Assembly: GCF_011927905.1 (NCBI RefSeq)
Contig: NZ_JAATJL010000001.1
Coordinates: 1,178,001-1,242,000 of the forward strand
Direction of reading: 5' to 3'
DNA: 64,000 nt
Origin: Arthrobacter pigmenti
GTDB lineage: Bacteria > Actinomycetota > Actinomycetes > Actinomycetales > Micrococcaceae
Both the position numbers and the translations under genes were made by a program. Of the stretch, positions 10,959 to 20,555 are shown one piece after another (positions within the stretch are counted from its first letter, which is position 1; each line of letters starts with the position of its first letter). The notes beneath the pieces were generated by a model. The model had not been told where the DNA came from. It saw only the letters and a list, made by a program, of their open reading frames with translations, and searched no databases.

Positions 10959-11944
10959 CCACGGCCGAGGGCGTGCAAGCGCCCGTCCAGGACGAGCTGC
11001 AGACCACTGCTCCCGGCAGGCTGATGGGCGAGTACCTGCAGCACATGCTGGTGGAACGGGGCCTCTCGGCCAACACGCTCGCCGCCTATCGGCGGGATCT
11101 GCTTCGGTATCAGCGCTTCCTTGCCGCGCAGGACGCACATCTGATCGAAGGGGTGACCCGTCAGTTGGTTTCCGCCTTCGCGCAGGGCCTGGCAACCGGG
11201 GCAGATGGTCAGGCGCCCCTGAGTCCCCGTTCCGCTGCCCGCACGGTGGTTGCCGTCCGCGGCTTCCATCGATTCCTGGCGCTTGAGGGAACCACTGCAA
11301 CCGATCCCGCAGAGGATGTACACCCTCCTGTGGCGGGCCAACGGCTGCCGAAGGCGATCTCCGTGGATGAGGTGACCCGCATTTTGGAGGCCGTGGATAC
11401 CTCCACGCCGGCCGGGCTCCGCGACCGGGCACTGCTTGAATTCCTCTACTCCACCGGTGCCCGTATCAGCGAGGCGGTGGGACTCGACGTCGACGACGTT
11501 TCTGTTGATGAGGTGTTGGAGGGGCCCGCAGTCGTACGGCTCTTCGGCAAGGGGTCCAAGGAACGGCTCGTGCCGCTCGGCTCCTATGCTGCCCGCGCCA
11601 TGGATGCCTATCTGGTGCGTTCACGGCCCTCGCTCGCCGCCACCGCGACAGCAAAGAACAGCACTCCGGCCCTGTTTCTCAACCTCCGCGGTGGCAGGCT
11701 GAGCAGGCAGAGCGCCTGGAGCATCCTGAAAACCGCGGCCGAGCGCGCCCACGTCAGCGGCGAGGTTTCCCCACACACGCTGCGCCATTCCTTCGCGACC
11801 CACCTGCTGCAGGGCGGCGCGGACGTCCGCGTTGTCCAGGAGCTGCTTGGGCATGCCTCCGTGACCACTACGCAGGTTTACACGCTGGTTACCGCTGACA
11901 CGCTCCGCGAAGTCTACGCTGCGGCACACCCCCGCGCCCTCTGA
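10955..11944 (+). CDS. xerD: site-specific tyrosine recombinase XerD
   Basis: Resolves chromosome dimers at dif together with XerC. It has 329 residues from ATG 10955, which overlaps the Nudix stop. An N-terminal SAM-like core-binding domain (YLQHMLVERGLSANTLAAY) precedes the catalytic domain. The catalytic residues are visible: Arg in STGARISE, the His-x-x-Arg of HTLRHSFATHLL, His in LLGHASVTTTQ, and the Tyr nucleophile in QVYTLV near the C-terminus. A longer open frame from 10763 runs inside the Nudix gene and has a GC-biased artefact composition. Confidence 0.94.
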   Translation: MTTAEGVQAPVQDELQTTAPGRLMGEYLQHMLVERGLSANTLAAYRRDLLRYQRFLAAQDAHLIEGVTRQLVSAFAQGLATGADGQAPLSPRSAARTVVAVRGFHRFLALEGTTATDPAEDVHPPVAGQRLPKAISVDEVTRILEAVDTSTPAGLRDRALLEFLYSTGARISEAVGLDVDDVSVDEVLEGPAVVRLFGKGSKERLVPLGSYAARAMDAYLVRSRPSLAATATAKNSTPALFLNLRGGRLSRQSAWSILKTAAERAHVSGEVSPHTLRHSFATHLLQGGADVRVVQELLGHASVTTTQVYTLVTADTLREVYAAAHPRAL

Positions 11945-11991
11945 TTCCACCGTCCTGTAACCTCTCCCGGCTGAGCGGAAACAAGAGGAGT

Positions 11992-12528
11992 ATGGACAGG
12001 ATACGAGCATCAGGGGTGACAGTGTTGCAGCGATACGACGATGTGTTCGCGGCGATGCACCGGGAACATCGCGAGCGTGTATTCCGCTTCATTCATCGCC
12101 GGATTAGCAGCCGTGAAGCATCCGAGGAACTGACCAACGATGTCTTTCGCATCGCCTGGCAGAAGAACCCGGACGCGGCCTCAGTGACGCCGGCATGGCT
12201 CCTGAGAGTTGCCCGCAACGTGATCGGCAACGAATACCGTCGCCGGGAACGGGCGGAGCAGCTGATGGAGCGGGTTCGTGAATCGGTGGTGATTGCCGCC
12301 CGTGCCGGGCACGGCGCGCAGCAGCAGGCTGTCGCCGACGCCCTGCTCCGGTTACGCGATAAGGAGCGCGAGATTCTCCTGCTGGCCTATTGGGACGATC
12401 TGTCCATAGCCGGCATGGGCGAGGTGCTCGGATGCAGCGCCTCAGCCGCCAAAGTCCGCCTGCACCGAGCGCGAGCCGCGTTCGCACAGATGATGCCCGC
12501 CAGCCTGCTGGCAGAGGAAGAAGCCTGA
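11992..12528 (+). CDS. ECF-type RNA polymerase sigma factor
   Basis: 178 residues with the two domains of a minimal sigma factor: region 2 (RVFRFIHRRISSREASEELTNDVF and PAWLLRVARNVIGNEYRRR) and region 4 (LRLRDKEREILLLAYWDDLS followed by the HTH MGEVLGCSASAAKVRLHRAR). ATG 11992 has AGGAG only one base upstream, which is too close. GTG 12022, with AGGGG five bases before it, may be the real start. The next gene begins two bases after the stop and encodes a membrane protein, as expected for a sigma/regulator pair. Confidence 0.88.
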   Translation: MDRIRASGVTVLQRYDDVFAAMHREHRERVFRFIHRRISSREASEELTNDVFRIAWQKNPDAASVTPAWLLRVARNVIGNEYRRRERAEQLMERVRESVVIAARAGHGAQQQAVADALLRLRDKEREILLLAYWDDLSIAGMGEVLGCSASAAKVRLHRARAAFAQMMPASLLAEEEA

Positions 12529-12529
12529 A

Positions 12530-13846
12530 ATGGACCGCATAGAGAACCTCATCCGCAACCTTGATCCGATGCGCGCCGAGAAGGAATCAGCGGGCTCACC
12601 AACCGAGAACATTCCTCCACTGCTTGCCGGAGATGAAACCCCGGAATCAGAACTCGATAGTGATGCCTTCAGCGATGACGCACCGGTTGTGGTTCCGCTG
12701 CGGCGCCGCCGTACGCTTGCGGTGTCGCTCGCGGGTGCAGCTGCCGCCGCTGTGGTGGTGGGCGCCGTCGTCGTCAGCGGATCGCTGGGCGCGAAGTCAC
12801 CGCTACCGGCTGGAACCACCGACCCCGTCCCCTCCGTTGAGCCCAGCCCATCCGCAGAACCGACACCATCAACCGCGCCTTCCGAGACAGCGCAGCCGAC
12901 GACGACGGCGGAACCCACCGGCGTTCCCACAGGCCCTCCAGTGGACGTCGGATGCCGGGCTCAGGACGTCGACAGGGTGATGGAACAGGGGAGCGACTTC
13001 ATGAGCCTGACCCCCTTGACGTCCAACCCGGAGCATTACCCGGTCATCGGGTGCACGGATGACTGGATGGCCATGGAGCTGACCGACGAGGGCTACCTGG
13101 CCGAAGCGAAGGACGGCGGCAACGCATGGTTCTTCATCGCCAAGCGTGTAGACGGGCAGTGGCTCGTGGACATCGACACCTATGGAGCCGTCCTGAAATG
13201 GGACACGCACGCTCACCCGGAGGGGCTCACGCCTAAGGAAGTCATGGACCAGCGCTTCATTGCCGCGGGCATTCCTGTCGAACTGCGGCCGGCGCTCGTC
13301 GGTGTTGGCCCGTCGCTGTCTGATCTGCGCCGGACCCACCAGTTCCCGGAGCTAGGGGTGGTCTTCGAAACCCGGGCCGATTGGGAAGTTGTACCTGCTT
13401 CACAGGGCGTGGACCTCGTCAACGCCGCGGGGCAGAAGGTGGCAAACCTGCAGCACTCAAGTGCCAGTGGCCTCGGTGGTGCATGCGCGCAGGATCCGGT
13501 GCCGTGGGAGGAGGTTGGCGCGATCCCAGTTTCGGTGACGGGTTCAGGAGGGGCTGAGGTTGACGCCCGGTTCGTGCTTCGCGTCTTCGAGGGAGATCCG
13601 GTGCTGGCCGCGCCGTCCCTGATCGGTGCCGATCAGCCGTCCTCGGGAGAGTCGTGCATGCTCTACAACGCAATCAGCGGACCTGAAATGGGCCTGCTGT
13701 CACTGAGCACCTCATTCATGTTTTCGCCGTACGAGCAGGGAAACGCACTGGAGTTTGATTCGGTGGCCGAAGCGGAAGCGTATGCACAGTCCGAGGAGTT
13801 CGCTCAATTGGCTGCTATCGCGGATAGCATCACCGTTACTGATTGA
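12530..13846 (+). CDS. single-pass membrane protein, possible regulator of the adjacent ECF sigma factor
   Basis: A 438-residue protein. Residues 1-60 are a cytoplasmic acidic segment ending in RRRR, residues about 62-86 form one membrane helix (rich in Ala and Val), residues about 88-135 are a Pro/Ser/Thr/Glu-rich linker, and the rest is an extracellular domain with four or more Cys (for example VGCRAQD and GGACAQD). It is co-transcribed with the sigma gene. The topology fits an anti-sigma or sensor, but no zinc-binding anti-sigma motif (HxxxCxxC) is seen, so the regulatory role rests on position alone. Confidence 0.8.
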   Translation: MDRIENLIRNLDPMRAEKESAGSPTENIPPLLAGDETPESELDSDAFSDDAPVVVPLRRRRTLAVSLAGAAAAAVVVGAVVVSGSLGAKSPLPAGTTDPVPSVEPSPSAEPTPSTAPSETAQPTTTAEPTGVPTGPPVDVGCRAQDVDRVMEQGSDFMSLTPLTSNPEHYPVIGCTDDWMAMELTDEGYLAEAKDGGNAWFFIAKRVDGQWLVDIDTYGAVLKWDTHAHPEGLTPKEVMDQRFIAAGIPVELRPALVGVGPSLSDLRRTHQFPELGVVFETRADWEVVPASQGVDLVNAAGQKVANLQHSSASGLGGACAQDPVPWEEVGAIPVSVTGSGGAEVDARFVLRVFEGDPVLAAPSLIGADQPSSGESCMLYNAISGPEMGLLSLSTSFMFSPYEQGNALEFDSVAEAEAYAQSEEFAQLAAIADSITVTD

Positions 13847-13871
13847 TTCGGCGGTTCGCTGCGGGCGGCAG

Positions 13872-13910
13872 ACGCATCTCGCTTGTTGAACTGCAAGCGA
13901 GGTGCGTTTG
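13872..13910. terminator. bidirectional hairpin between convergent genes
   Basis: A 14-bp stem with one G-T pair, ACGCATCTCGCTTG at 13872-13885 against CAAGCGAGGTGCGT at 13894-13907, with an 8-base loop and TTT at 13907-13909. It sits between the membrane-protein gene and the converging potassium-channel gene. Confidence 0.75.
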
Positions 13911-14792
13911 TCAGGTTCCGTTGCGGTACGGATACCTGTGATCCTTCGCATACGACTGAAAGATCTCCTCTGTGGATCCGCCATCGTTCTTGAACTCGTC
14001 GCTGAGGAAGGCGGCGAGAGAATCCAGTGCATCGTGAAGGAGCGCGGCCGCCATTTTCACCGCGGGCCGCGAGGACTGGCCCGCTTGGTCAGCAAGATCG
14101 ACAGCGTAGGACAATGAAGCAGGCAAAGACAGATCTTTGTTGGCTTCCCAGAAGTAGTAGGACTCCGAGGTTTGAGTGAGGTCGACCCTGATCTCCACCA
14201 GGTCTGCGACGATTGCTTCCAGCGTATTGGTTACGGCAGCAGCATCCAGTTGGTCCAGCTTTGAGGCGTAGCCGGAGTTCTGGAGCAGCGACAGCCGGAT
14301 CGCGAGCGCACGACGGCGGGCAAGTGCTGGATAAATCTGCATGGACCATGAGACTGCGGCCGTTAGCAGGGCGAAGCCGGTCAATGCTTCCAACGGCGAC
14401 AACAACCGGATGACGGGGTCCACCGCGACTACATCACCGTAGCCCAAGGTCGTCAAGGTGACTGCGGATATGTAGAGAGCCTCAGCAGAGTCGTTGTATC
14501 GGGAAGGATCAACGCCGGGGGAGTAGCTGAAGCCCTGCGGAATGTGAGGATAGATCAGCAGCGCCCAGCCGACCGCCTGTAGCGCTGCCCAGAAGAAAAT
14601 GACAGACACCATTGCCAACGGTCCGGCCATCGAGGCGCCCTTGTCGCCCAGACGGCGGACCGTCCGCCAGACTCCCACGACGCACAATCGACTCAGCCTG
14701 CCACGGCCACTGGGATGAAGGAGGGTGTGGAAAACCTCTACAAGCCCGAGCAGGACGACAAGGACGCCAAGGATGGACAGCAACCACAACAC
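13911..14792 (-). CDS. two-TM-type potassium channel family protein
   Basis: A 293-residue integral membrane protein with the K+ selectivity filter TLGYGD at residues 115-120. Hydrophobic segments lie at about 3-22 and 57-80 before the pore loop and about 128-150 after it. The C-terminal half (150-293) is cytoplasmic and helical with no TrkA/RCK nucleotide-binding motif. The family (ion channel PF07885) conducts K+. It is transcribed divergently from the MTH1-like Nudix gene and converges on the sigma/membrane-protein pair. Confidence 0.85.
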   Translation of the reverse strand: MLWLLSILGVLVVLLGLVEVFHTLLHPSGRGRLSRLCVVGVWRTVRRLGDKGASMAGPLAMVSVIFFWAALQAVGWALLIYPHIPQGFSYSPGVDPSRYNDSAEALYISAVTLTTLGYGDVVAVDPVIRLLSPLEALTGFALLTAAVSWSMQIYPALARRRALAIRLSLLQNSGYASKLDQLDAAAVTNTLEAIVADLVEIRVDLTQTSESYYFWEANKDLSLPASLSYAVDLADQAGQSSRPAVKMAAALLHDALDSLAAFLSDEFKNDGGSTEEIFQSYAKDHRYPYRNGT

Positions 14793-14904
14793 GTTCGTTC
14801 TCCTTACTGCACGGCGATCTGGTCGTTGGGGCAGTCTAACGAGTCATCCGGCGGCCTGCCGACGGCGACCGCTAGCGGTGCAGATCGCACTACACTCAGG
14901 AAGC

Positions 14905-15393
14905 ATGGCCCCTCGCCGCGTTGCGCTCTGTTTCCTGTTCCGTGAATCGACGACAGGACGCGAAGTGCTGCTCGGCCTCAAACGCTCGGGCTTTGGCACC
15001 GGACGGATTGTGGCGCTGGGTGGCGGCATCGAATCCGGTGAAACGCCCGCCGAAGCAGCGGTGCGTGAAGCAGCGGAGGAGGCCGGGGTCGTCGTTGGTG
15101 TAGCTGATGTGAAAGAGCTCGGGCGCGTGCGTTGGAGATTTCCTGCGGCGCCGCTGCTGGACATGGACGCGGTCATCTTCACCGCTGATCGATTCTCCGG
15201 GGAAGCAGTGCCCAGCGAGGAAATCGACCCCGCGTGGTATCCGGTGGGGGCTGTTCCCTGGGAGGGAATGTGGGAGGACGCCCAGCGCTGGCTGGGTCAC
15301 GTACTGCGCGATGAACCGTTGGACGTCACCGTTACCCTCAACTCCGACAACGCGACGGTACGCACGGCAGTCTTCGGAGAGCACACCGCCTAG
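14905..15393 (+). CDS. Nudix hydrolase, MutT/MTH1-like (8-oxo-dGTP diphosphatase type)
   Basis: A 162-residue Nudix enzyme. The box GGIESGE(x7)REAAEEAGV (residues about 39-60) matches the consensus perfectly. The GFGTGRIVALGGG segment before the box resembles the eukaryotic MTH1 family, which hydrolyses oxidised purine nucleotides; substrate is therefore inferred. The chosen ATG 14905 begins at MAPRRVALCFLF. The longer open frame from 14725 lies in the divergent promoter region and lacks Nudix homology. It converges with the alpha/beta hydrolase, with only 2 bases between stops. Confidence 0.88.
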   Translation: MAPRRVALCFLFRESTTGREVLLGLKRSGFGTGRIVALGGGIESGETPAEAAVREAAEEAGVVVGVADVKELGRVRWRFPAAPLLDMDAVIFTADRFSGEAVPSEEIDPAWYPVGAVPWEGMWEDAQRWLGHVLRDEPLDVTVTLNSDNATVRTAVFGEHTA

Positions 15394-15395
15394 GT

Positions 15396-16100
15396 TTATC
15401 CGTTTCGTTCCACCGCCGTCAGGATCGCAGCTCCCAGTTCGGCGGGTTTGGTGAACTGGGGCCAGTGCCCCGTGGGAAGGTCCACGTACTCGACGTCCCT
15501 GATGCGCCCGAGTTCAGCCACGTAGGGGTGGTCCTGAGCGATCCATTCCACCAGCATTGCCGAGGGAAATTCGCATGCGATGACAGTAGCGGGAACATCG
15601 TAGCGGCGTTCGTTGCGGAGTGTCTGCTGATCGCAGGCAACTCGGCGCGGCTGGGGAATGGCCCGCTGTCGGAAGTCCTTCCGCAGCGCGTCGTCAAGAT
15701 CAGTCAGGTCTGCATCATCGAACACGTCCCACGGCGGCAGCGGTATCTCTTCGCCGTCAGCGGGAAGTTCGTCGTTGATGACGCCGCCTTCGCCAAGCGG
15801 ACCGCTGTCCACGTAAACGGCCCGGACCACGCGGTCCGGACGTGCATCCACAACTCCGTGGATGATCGCGCCACCGCCTGAATGCCCCACGAGCACTACC
15901 TGACCGTCGATGCCGTCCACAACGGAGACCACCGCATCGATATGTGTTCGCAGCCCGATGCCTGCGCGCGGGGCGTCCTGCCCCTCAAGGCCAGGTAATG
16001 TCAACGGATGCACGGCGTGCCCTGCCTCAATGAGCGGCGGCGTGACCTCCGACCACGATGAAGCGTCCAACCAGAACCCGGGAACCAGAATGATATTCAT
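15396..16100 (-). CDS. alpha/beta hydrolase
   Basis: A 234-residue alpha/beta hydrolase fold. The oxyanion region is VPGFWLDASSW near the N-terminus, the nucleophile elbow is VGHSGGG (Ser near residue 80), and the catalytic His is in TGHWPQF close to the end. It resembles the small esterases of the EstC/MenH-like group; substrate unknown. ATG 16100 has AAGGTAGGG eight bases upstream. The longer frame to 16121 would need a TTG start inside that ribosome-binding site. Confidence 0.85.
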   Translation of the reverse strand: MNIILVPGFWLDASSWSEVTPPLIEAGHAVHPLTLPGLEGQDAPRAGIGLRTHIDAVVSVVDGIDGQVVLVGHSGGGAIIHGVVDARPDRVVRAVYVDSGPLGEGGVINDELPADGEEIPLPPWDVFDDADLTDLDDALRKDFRQRAIPQPRRVACDQQTLRNERRYDVPATVIACEFPSAMLVEWIAQDHPYVAELGRIRDVEYVDLPTGHWPQFTKPAELGAAILTAVERNG

Positions 16101-16173
16101 GTCGGGAACCCTACCTTTCAAAGCAAAGCGCAGAAGGGATTGGACCGTTCATTGAGGACAGGTTCGGTCCTGG

Positions 16174-17313
16174 TTATGAGAGGTGGCGCTCGTCCTGTCC
16201 TTCATAGGCGCTCAACGGACGAATCAATGAGTTCGAAGCCCGCTGTTCCATGATGTGGGCGGTCCACCCGGTGATCCTGGCGGCGATGAAGAGCGGAGTG
16301 AACATTTCGGTATCGAATCCCATGAGGTGGTAGGTGGGACCGGCGGGATAGTCAAGGTTCGGCTTGATGCCTTTCGCCTCCTGCATCGCTGTCTCAAGGC
16401 CCTCGTAGAGTCCGAGAATCTCCGGGCGGCCATAGTGCTTGATCATGTCGTCCAGTGCAGCCTTCATGGTCGGCACCCTGGAGTCACCGCTCTTGTACAC
16501 GCGGTGGCCGAAGCCCATGACCTTCTTCTTCTGCGCCAGCGCATCGTCCATCCAGGCCTTGGCACGTGCAGCGGCTTCCTGGGTGGACTCGTCCTCGCGG
16601 ATGCCGATCTCCTCGAACGTATGCATCACGGCCTCGTTCGCCCCACCGTGCAGGGGCCCTTTCAAGGCCCCGATCGCTCCGGTGACGGCCGAGTGCAGGT
16701 CCGCAAGTGTGGAGGTGATGACCCTTGCCGTGAAGGTGGAGGCATTGAATGAGTGCTCGGCATACAGAATCATGGACGTGTTGAACGCGTCCACGACCTC
16801 CGGAGCAGCCTCCTCGCCAAACGTCATCCAGAGGAAATTCGCGGCGTAGCCCAGATCCTCACGCGGGCCCACCGCGTCGAGGCCGCGCCGGCGGCGCTGG
16901 TCATAGGCGACGACGGCGGGGAACGCGGCAAACAGCTCAGTCGCCTTCTCCAATTCCGCCTCGGGGGAGGAGTCCTCCGCCTTGGGATGGTTGGCGCCCA
17001 GCACGGACACGGCGGTTCGGCCGACGTCCATCGGATGGCAGGTCAGGGGCAGCAGGTCAATGGCCGCTTTGACGTTGTCTGCAAGCGCGCGGTGGGAGCG
17101 TTCAAAGGTCCGGAAGCTTTTCGCTTCCGTCTCAGTGGGCAATTCGCCGTGCCACAGAAGCCAGGCGACGTTCTCGAAGCTGACTTCGGCGGCCAGCTCC
17201 TGCACCGGATAACCCCGGTAGAGAAGGGAGTTCGACTCCGGATTGACCTTGGACACCGACGTGGTGTCCACGGTGACGCCCGCGAGGCCCTTGTGGATTT
17301 GGGTTTCTGTCAT
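16174..17313 (-). CDS. prpC: 2-methylcitrate synthase / citrate synthase
   Basis: Condenses propionyl-CoA with oxaloacetate in the methylcitrate cycle; many members also accept acetyl-CoA. The 379-residue protein shows KGLAGVTVDTTS at the N-terminus, LYRGYPVQELA, PLHGGANEAV with the catalytic His, MGFGHRVYK with the second His, and the C-terminal Arg-rich YEGQDERHL typical of the short bacterial type. It is the last gene of the prpDBC operon, 48 bases after prpB. AGGAG-like GGAGACC precedes the ATG. Confidence 0.94.
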   Translation of the reverse strand: MTETQIHKGLAGVTVDTTSVSKVNPESNSLLYRGYPVQELAAEVSFENVAWLLWHGELPTETEAKSFRTFERSHRALADNVKAAIDLLPLTCHPMDVGRTAVSVLGANHPKAEDSSPEAELEKATELFAAFPAVVAYDQRRRRGLDAVGPREDLGYAANFLWMTFGEEAAPEVVDAFNTSMILYAEHSFNASTFTARVITSTLADLHSAVTGAIGALKGPLHGGANEAVMHTFEEIGIREDESTQEAAARAKAWMDDALAQKKKVMGFGHRVYKSGDSRVPTMKAALDDMIKHYGRPEILGLYEGLETAMQEAKGIKPNLDYPAGPTYHLMGFDTEMFTPLFIAARITGWTAHIMEQRASNSLIRPLSAYEGQDERHLS

Positions 17314-17361
17314 GCCTGGGTCTCCTTGGTCTGTGCAGATGAGGTATGGGAGGTGCGTGGG

Positions 17362-18267
17362 TCAGTGCCCGCCAGGCACCTTGAAGTTGAACACCGAGGC
17401 ATCGAACCGGTTGTACGCCTCGTAATCGACCAGCTCATAGAGCCGGGCGCGGGTCTGCATCGAGCCGACCGCGGCCTTTTGGGTGCCGTCGGCCTTGATC
17501 GTCTCCAGCGTACGCTCCGCCGCCCCCATCGCACTACGCAGGAGGGTAACGGGGTAAATCACCATGTTCACCCCGGCTGATTCCAGGTCAGTCAGGGTGA
17601 ACAGCTCGCTCTTGCCGAACTCGGTCATGTTCGCCAGGATCGGCACGTCGACGGCGCTGCGGATGGCCTCGAATTCTGACAGGTCGCGCATGGCTTCGGG
17701 GAAAATGGCGTCTGCTCCCGCATCAACAAGAGCCTTGGCACGGTCCTGGGCGGCCGCGAGCGTATCCGTACCGCGGATGTCCGTTCTAGCCATGATCAGG
17801 AAGTTGGCGTCCCGCCGTGCATCCGCGGCGGCACGTATGCGCTTTGCGGCGGTATCGACGTCGACCACGTTCTTCCCATCGAGGTGCCCGCAACGCTTCG
17901 GGTTGAACTGATCTTCGATGTGGCAGCCGGCGAGACCGGCGTTCTCGAGCTCCTGCACGGACCGCGCTACGTTCATGGGCTCGCCGAAGCCTGTGTCAGC
18001 GTCGACGAGGGCGGGTAGATCGGTCATCCGGGCGATCTGCCCGGCCCGCGTTGCCACCTCAGTGAGAGTGGTCAATCCGATATCGGGCAGGCCGAGGTCG
18101 TTGGCGAGCACTGCACCGGAGATGTAGACGCCGTCGAAGCCCTTGTCTTCGATCAGGCGCGCCGATAACGGGTTGAACGCGCCGGGGAACTGCTGGATCC
18201 GGCCGCTGCGGAGCCCGGCACGCAGGACCTCCCGCTTCTGCCCGGGCGTAACCGAGGAATACAGCAT
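17362..18267 (-). CDS. prpB: 2-methylisocitrate lyase
   Basis: Cleaves 2-methylisocitrate to pyruvate and succinate. The 301-residue protein belongs to the isocitrate lyase/PEP mutase superfamily. It has PGAFNPLSARLIEDKGF, DADTGFGEP (metal-binding Asp), EDQFNPKRCGHLDGK (the catalytic Cys in KRCGH) and ARTDIRG. It directly abuts the prpD stop (prpD ends at 18268), so translation of the two is probably coupled. Confidence 0.95.
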   Translation of the reverse strand: MLYSSVTPGQKREVLRAGLRSGRIQQFPGAFNPLSARLIEDKGFDGVYISGAVLANDLGLPDIGLTTLTEVATRAGQIARMTDLPALVDADTGFGEPMNVARSVQELENAGLAGCHIEDQFNPKRCGHLDGKNVVDVDTAAKRIRAAADARRDANFLIMARTDIRGTDTLAAAQDRAKALVDAGADAIFPEAMRDLSEFEAIRSAVDVPILANMTEFGKSELFTLTDLESAGVNMVIYPVTLLRSAMGAAERTLETIKADGTQKAAVGSMQTRARLYELVDYEAYNRFDASVFNFKVPGGH

Positions 18268-19785
18268 CTAGAACAGCCCCTTCGGCGCCTCGGCCGTGAG
18301 GACTCCGGCGGCCGCCGTCAGGTTCAGCTGGTCGAGCTCACCGGGAGCGAGTTGTGGGAGGCGCTGGACTACGTCGAGGAAGCGTTCCACCTCGGCATCG
18401 TCGACGACTCCGGCGGCGAGCGTCCTCAGCTTGGCAATGTACTGTTCGCGGGCGAACGGGCGGGCTCCCAGCGGGTGGGCGTCAGCGACCGCGATCTCGT
18501 CCGTGACCACAGTGCCGTCGTTCAGCGTGATTTCCACGCGACCCCCGAACGCCTTTTCGCTGATGTCGAGTGAATGGTAGCGCCGGGTCCATTCGGCGTC
18601 CTCCACTGTAGTGACCTTCCGCCATAGCTCGACGGTGTCGGGCCGGCCCGCGCGTTCCGGCGTGTAGGAGTCCACATGGTGCCAAGCGCCGTCCTGGAGA
18701 GCGACGGTGAAGATGTACGGGATGGAGTGGTCGAGCGTTTCCCGGGATGCGGTCGGATCATACTTCTGCGGGTCGTTGGCACCGGATCCAATGACGTAAT
18801 GGGTGTGGTGCGAGGTGTGGATCCGGATGCTGCTGACCTGTTCCGGATCCGTGACCTCCGGGTGGGAGCCGTGGAGGCGCCGGGCAAGGTCGATCCAGGC
18901 TTGCGCCTGGTACTCCGCGGAATGTTCCTTGGTGTAGGTGTCCAGGATGGCGCGCTTCGCTTCGCCGGCCGCAGGCAGCGGCACTTCGTACCGGGCGTCC
19001 GGACCGTCCAGCATCCAGGCGATGACTCCGTCTTCACCCTCGTAGATCGGGGTGGGGGAGGTCTGGCCGCGCATCGCCCGGTCTACGGCTTCAATGGCCA
19101 TCTTGCCGGCGAAGGCGGGGGCGTGCGCCTTCCACGTGGAAATCTCGCTCTTGCGCGACTGCCGGGTTGCCGTCGTCGTATGCAGGGCCTGGCCAACCGC
19201 CTGGAAGATGGTTTCGACGTCGAGGCCAAGCAGTGTACCAATGCCGGCCGCCGCTGATGGGCCCAGGTGGGCGACGTGGTCGATCTTATGCTTGTGCAGG
19301 CAGATCGCCTTGACGAGGTCCACCTGGATCTCATACCCGGTGGCGATGCCGCGCAGCAGGTCTGCACCGGAGGTCCCGGTGTGCTGGGCCACCGCGAGGA
19401 TGGCGGGGATGTTGTCACCGGGGTGTGAATAGTCGGCGGCGAGGAAGGTGTCGTGGTAGTCCAGTTCCCGGACGGCTACGCCATTGGCCCAGGCGGCCCA
19501 CTCAGGGCTTGACTTCTCATCGATCCCGAAGACGGCGGCGCCGCGTCCGTTGGCCGAAACCGGATGGCTTCCCGCCTGCGCGCGGGCAGCGATGATCGGC
19601 GCGCGGTTCAGCGACGCAACTGCCACGGAAGCATTGTCGATGATCCGGTTGATCACCATGTCGGTGACATCTTCGTCGACGCCAACGGGGTCGGCCGCTA
19701 CCTCAGCGATCTTCCAGGCGAGCTGGCCGGTACGGGGCAGGTTCTCGTCGCTGCGGTAGACACGGACTTGGTGGTGCTCAACCAT
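18268..19785 (-). CDS. prpD: 2-methylcitrate dehydratase (MmgE/PrpD family)
   Basis: Dehydrates 2-methylcitrate to 2-methyl-cis-aconitate. It is a 505-residue MmgE/PrpD protein with the family segments [41 protein letters not shown] and [19 protein letters not shown] 19785 is preceded by AAAGGAAACCGCCC. The open frame extends further upstream to 20070, but that part is antisense-type sequence within the GntR gene. It overlaps the end of the GntR gene by 8 bases, so regulator and enzymes share a transcript. Confidence 0.94.
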   Translation of the reverse strand: MVEHHQVRVYRSDENLPRTGQLAWKIAEVAADPVGVDEDVTDMVINRIIDNASVAVASLNRAPIIAARAQAGSHPVSANGRGAAVFGIDEKSSPEWAAWANGVAVRELDYHDTFLAADYSHPGDNIPAILAVAQHTGTSGADLLRGIATGYEIQVDLVKAICLHKHKIDHVAHLGPSAAAGIGTLLGLDVETIFQAVGQALHTTTATRQSRKSEISTWKAHAPAFAGKMAIEAVDRAMRGQTSPTPIYEGEDGVIAWMLDGPDARYEVPLPAAGEAKRAILDTYTKEHSAEYQAQAWIDLARRLHGSHPEVTDPEQVSSIRIHTSHHTHYVIGSGANDPQKYDPTASRETLDHSIPYIFTVALQDGAWHHVDSYTPERAGRPDTVELWRKVTTVEDAEWTRRYHSLDISEKAFGGRVEITLNDGTVVTDEIAVADAHPLGARPFAREQYIAKLRTLAAGVVDDAEVERFLDVVQRLPQLAPGELDQLNLTAAAGVLTAEAPKGLF

Positions 19786-20476
19786 GGGCGGTTTCCTTTC
19801 GGGTTGTGGATCCTGGGTCGATCCGGGCAGCCAGCAGGTACTGGAGGCTGTTATGGAGATGTACTTTGGTGGACGCTGAGGCGAGATCGGCGTTCCCCTG
19901 GGCGATGGAGCGGGCGATCTGCGCATGTTCGGCCGCTGAGGCGAGCAGTCGGGCGGCGTCGTCCCTGGCGAGCCGGCGCACACGCGACAGATGTGTGCGA
20001 AGTTGCTTCTGGGCCTGCAGCAGGTAGGGATTCGCGGCTGCTGCGTCGATGGCTGAGTCAAGTTCGGCAACCAGCCTGTAGTACTCGTGTTGTTCGCCGG
20101 ACGAGCTGCTGATCAGCGTGGATGCGGTCTCGAACCTAATTGTCAGCGTGTTGAAAATGTCCTGGTCGCTCCGCTCTGCGGCGAGGGTAGCTGCCGTGCA
20201 GTCAAGTGAGATTCGAACGGCGAACAGTTCAGAAATCTTCTCCAAAGAAATGTCACTTACGACGACGCCGCGACCCCGGTGAGCGGCGGTCAAGCCTTCC
20301 GCGGTCAACCGGGAGAGGGCTTCACGCAGGGGGGTTCGGGATACGCCGAGCCTTGCGGACTGCTCGAGTTCTCCGAGGACAGTGCCGGGACTCAGACGCC
20401 ACTCGATGATGTCCGACCGAAGGGTTTCGTAGGCGCGGTCACTCGCTCGCACTGATCCTGCTCTGGACTCCTGCAC
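19778..20476 (-). CDS. GntR family (FCD-type) transcriptional regulator of the prp operon
   Basis: A 232-residue regulator. The N-terminal winged helix is at about residues 10-75 ([38 protein letters not shown]), followed by a helical FCD ligand-binding domain. It heads the prpD-prpB-prpC operon and overlaps prpD, so it probably senses a methylcitrate-cycle intermediate; that is inference. The open frame runs up to 20569, but that would put one of the two TGTATACA boxes inside the gene. GTG 20476, just downstream of the other box, is preferred, although its Shine-Dalgarno-like AGGGGA is unusually close. Confidence 0.85.
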   Translation of the reverse strand: MQESRAGSVRASDRAYETLRSDIIEWRLSPGTVLGELEQSARLGVSRTPLREALSRLTAEGLTAAHRGRGVVVSDISLEKISELFAVRISLDCTAATLAAERSDQDIFNTLTIRFETASTLISSSSGEQHEYYRLVAELDSAIDAAAANPYLLQAQKQLRTHLSRVRRLARDDAARLLASAAEHAQIARSIAQGNADLASASTKVHLHNSLQYLLAARIDPGSTTRKETAHG

Positions 20477-20484
20477 TCCCCTAA

Positions 20485-20492
20485 TGTATACA
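20485..20492. promoter_or_regulatory. TGTATACA palindrome, putative GntR operator (proximal)
   Basis: A perfect 8-base palindrome TGTATACA within AATGTATACAAAG, 9 bases upstream of the preferred GTG of the GntR gene. An identical core lies 63 bases further upstream. A-T-rich palindromes of this kind are typical GntR/FCD sites. Autoregulation is inferred from position. Confidence 0.6.
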
Positions 20493-20547
20493 AAGCGGTC
20501 CGTTGGCGCAATTGGTGTAGCGAAAGAAGGCTGAAAATTAGCTCTAC

Positions 20548-20555
20548 TGTATACA
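20548..20555. promoter_or_regulatory. TGTATACA palindrome, putative GntR operator (distal)
   Basis: Second copy of the TGTATACA core, within ACTGTATACATTC. Centre-to-centre distance to the proximal copy is 63 bases, exactly six helical turns, so two dimers could sit on the same face of the DNA and loop or co-operate. Confidence 0.6.
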
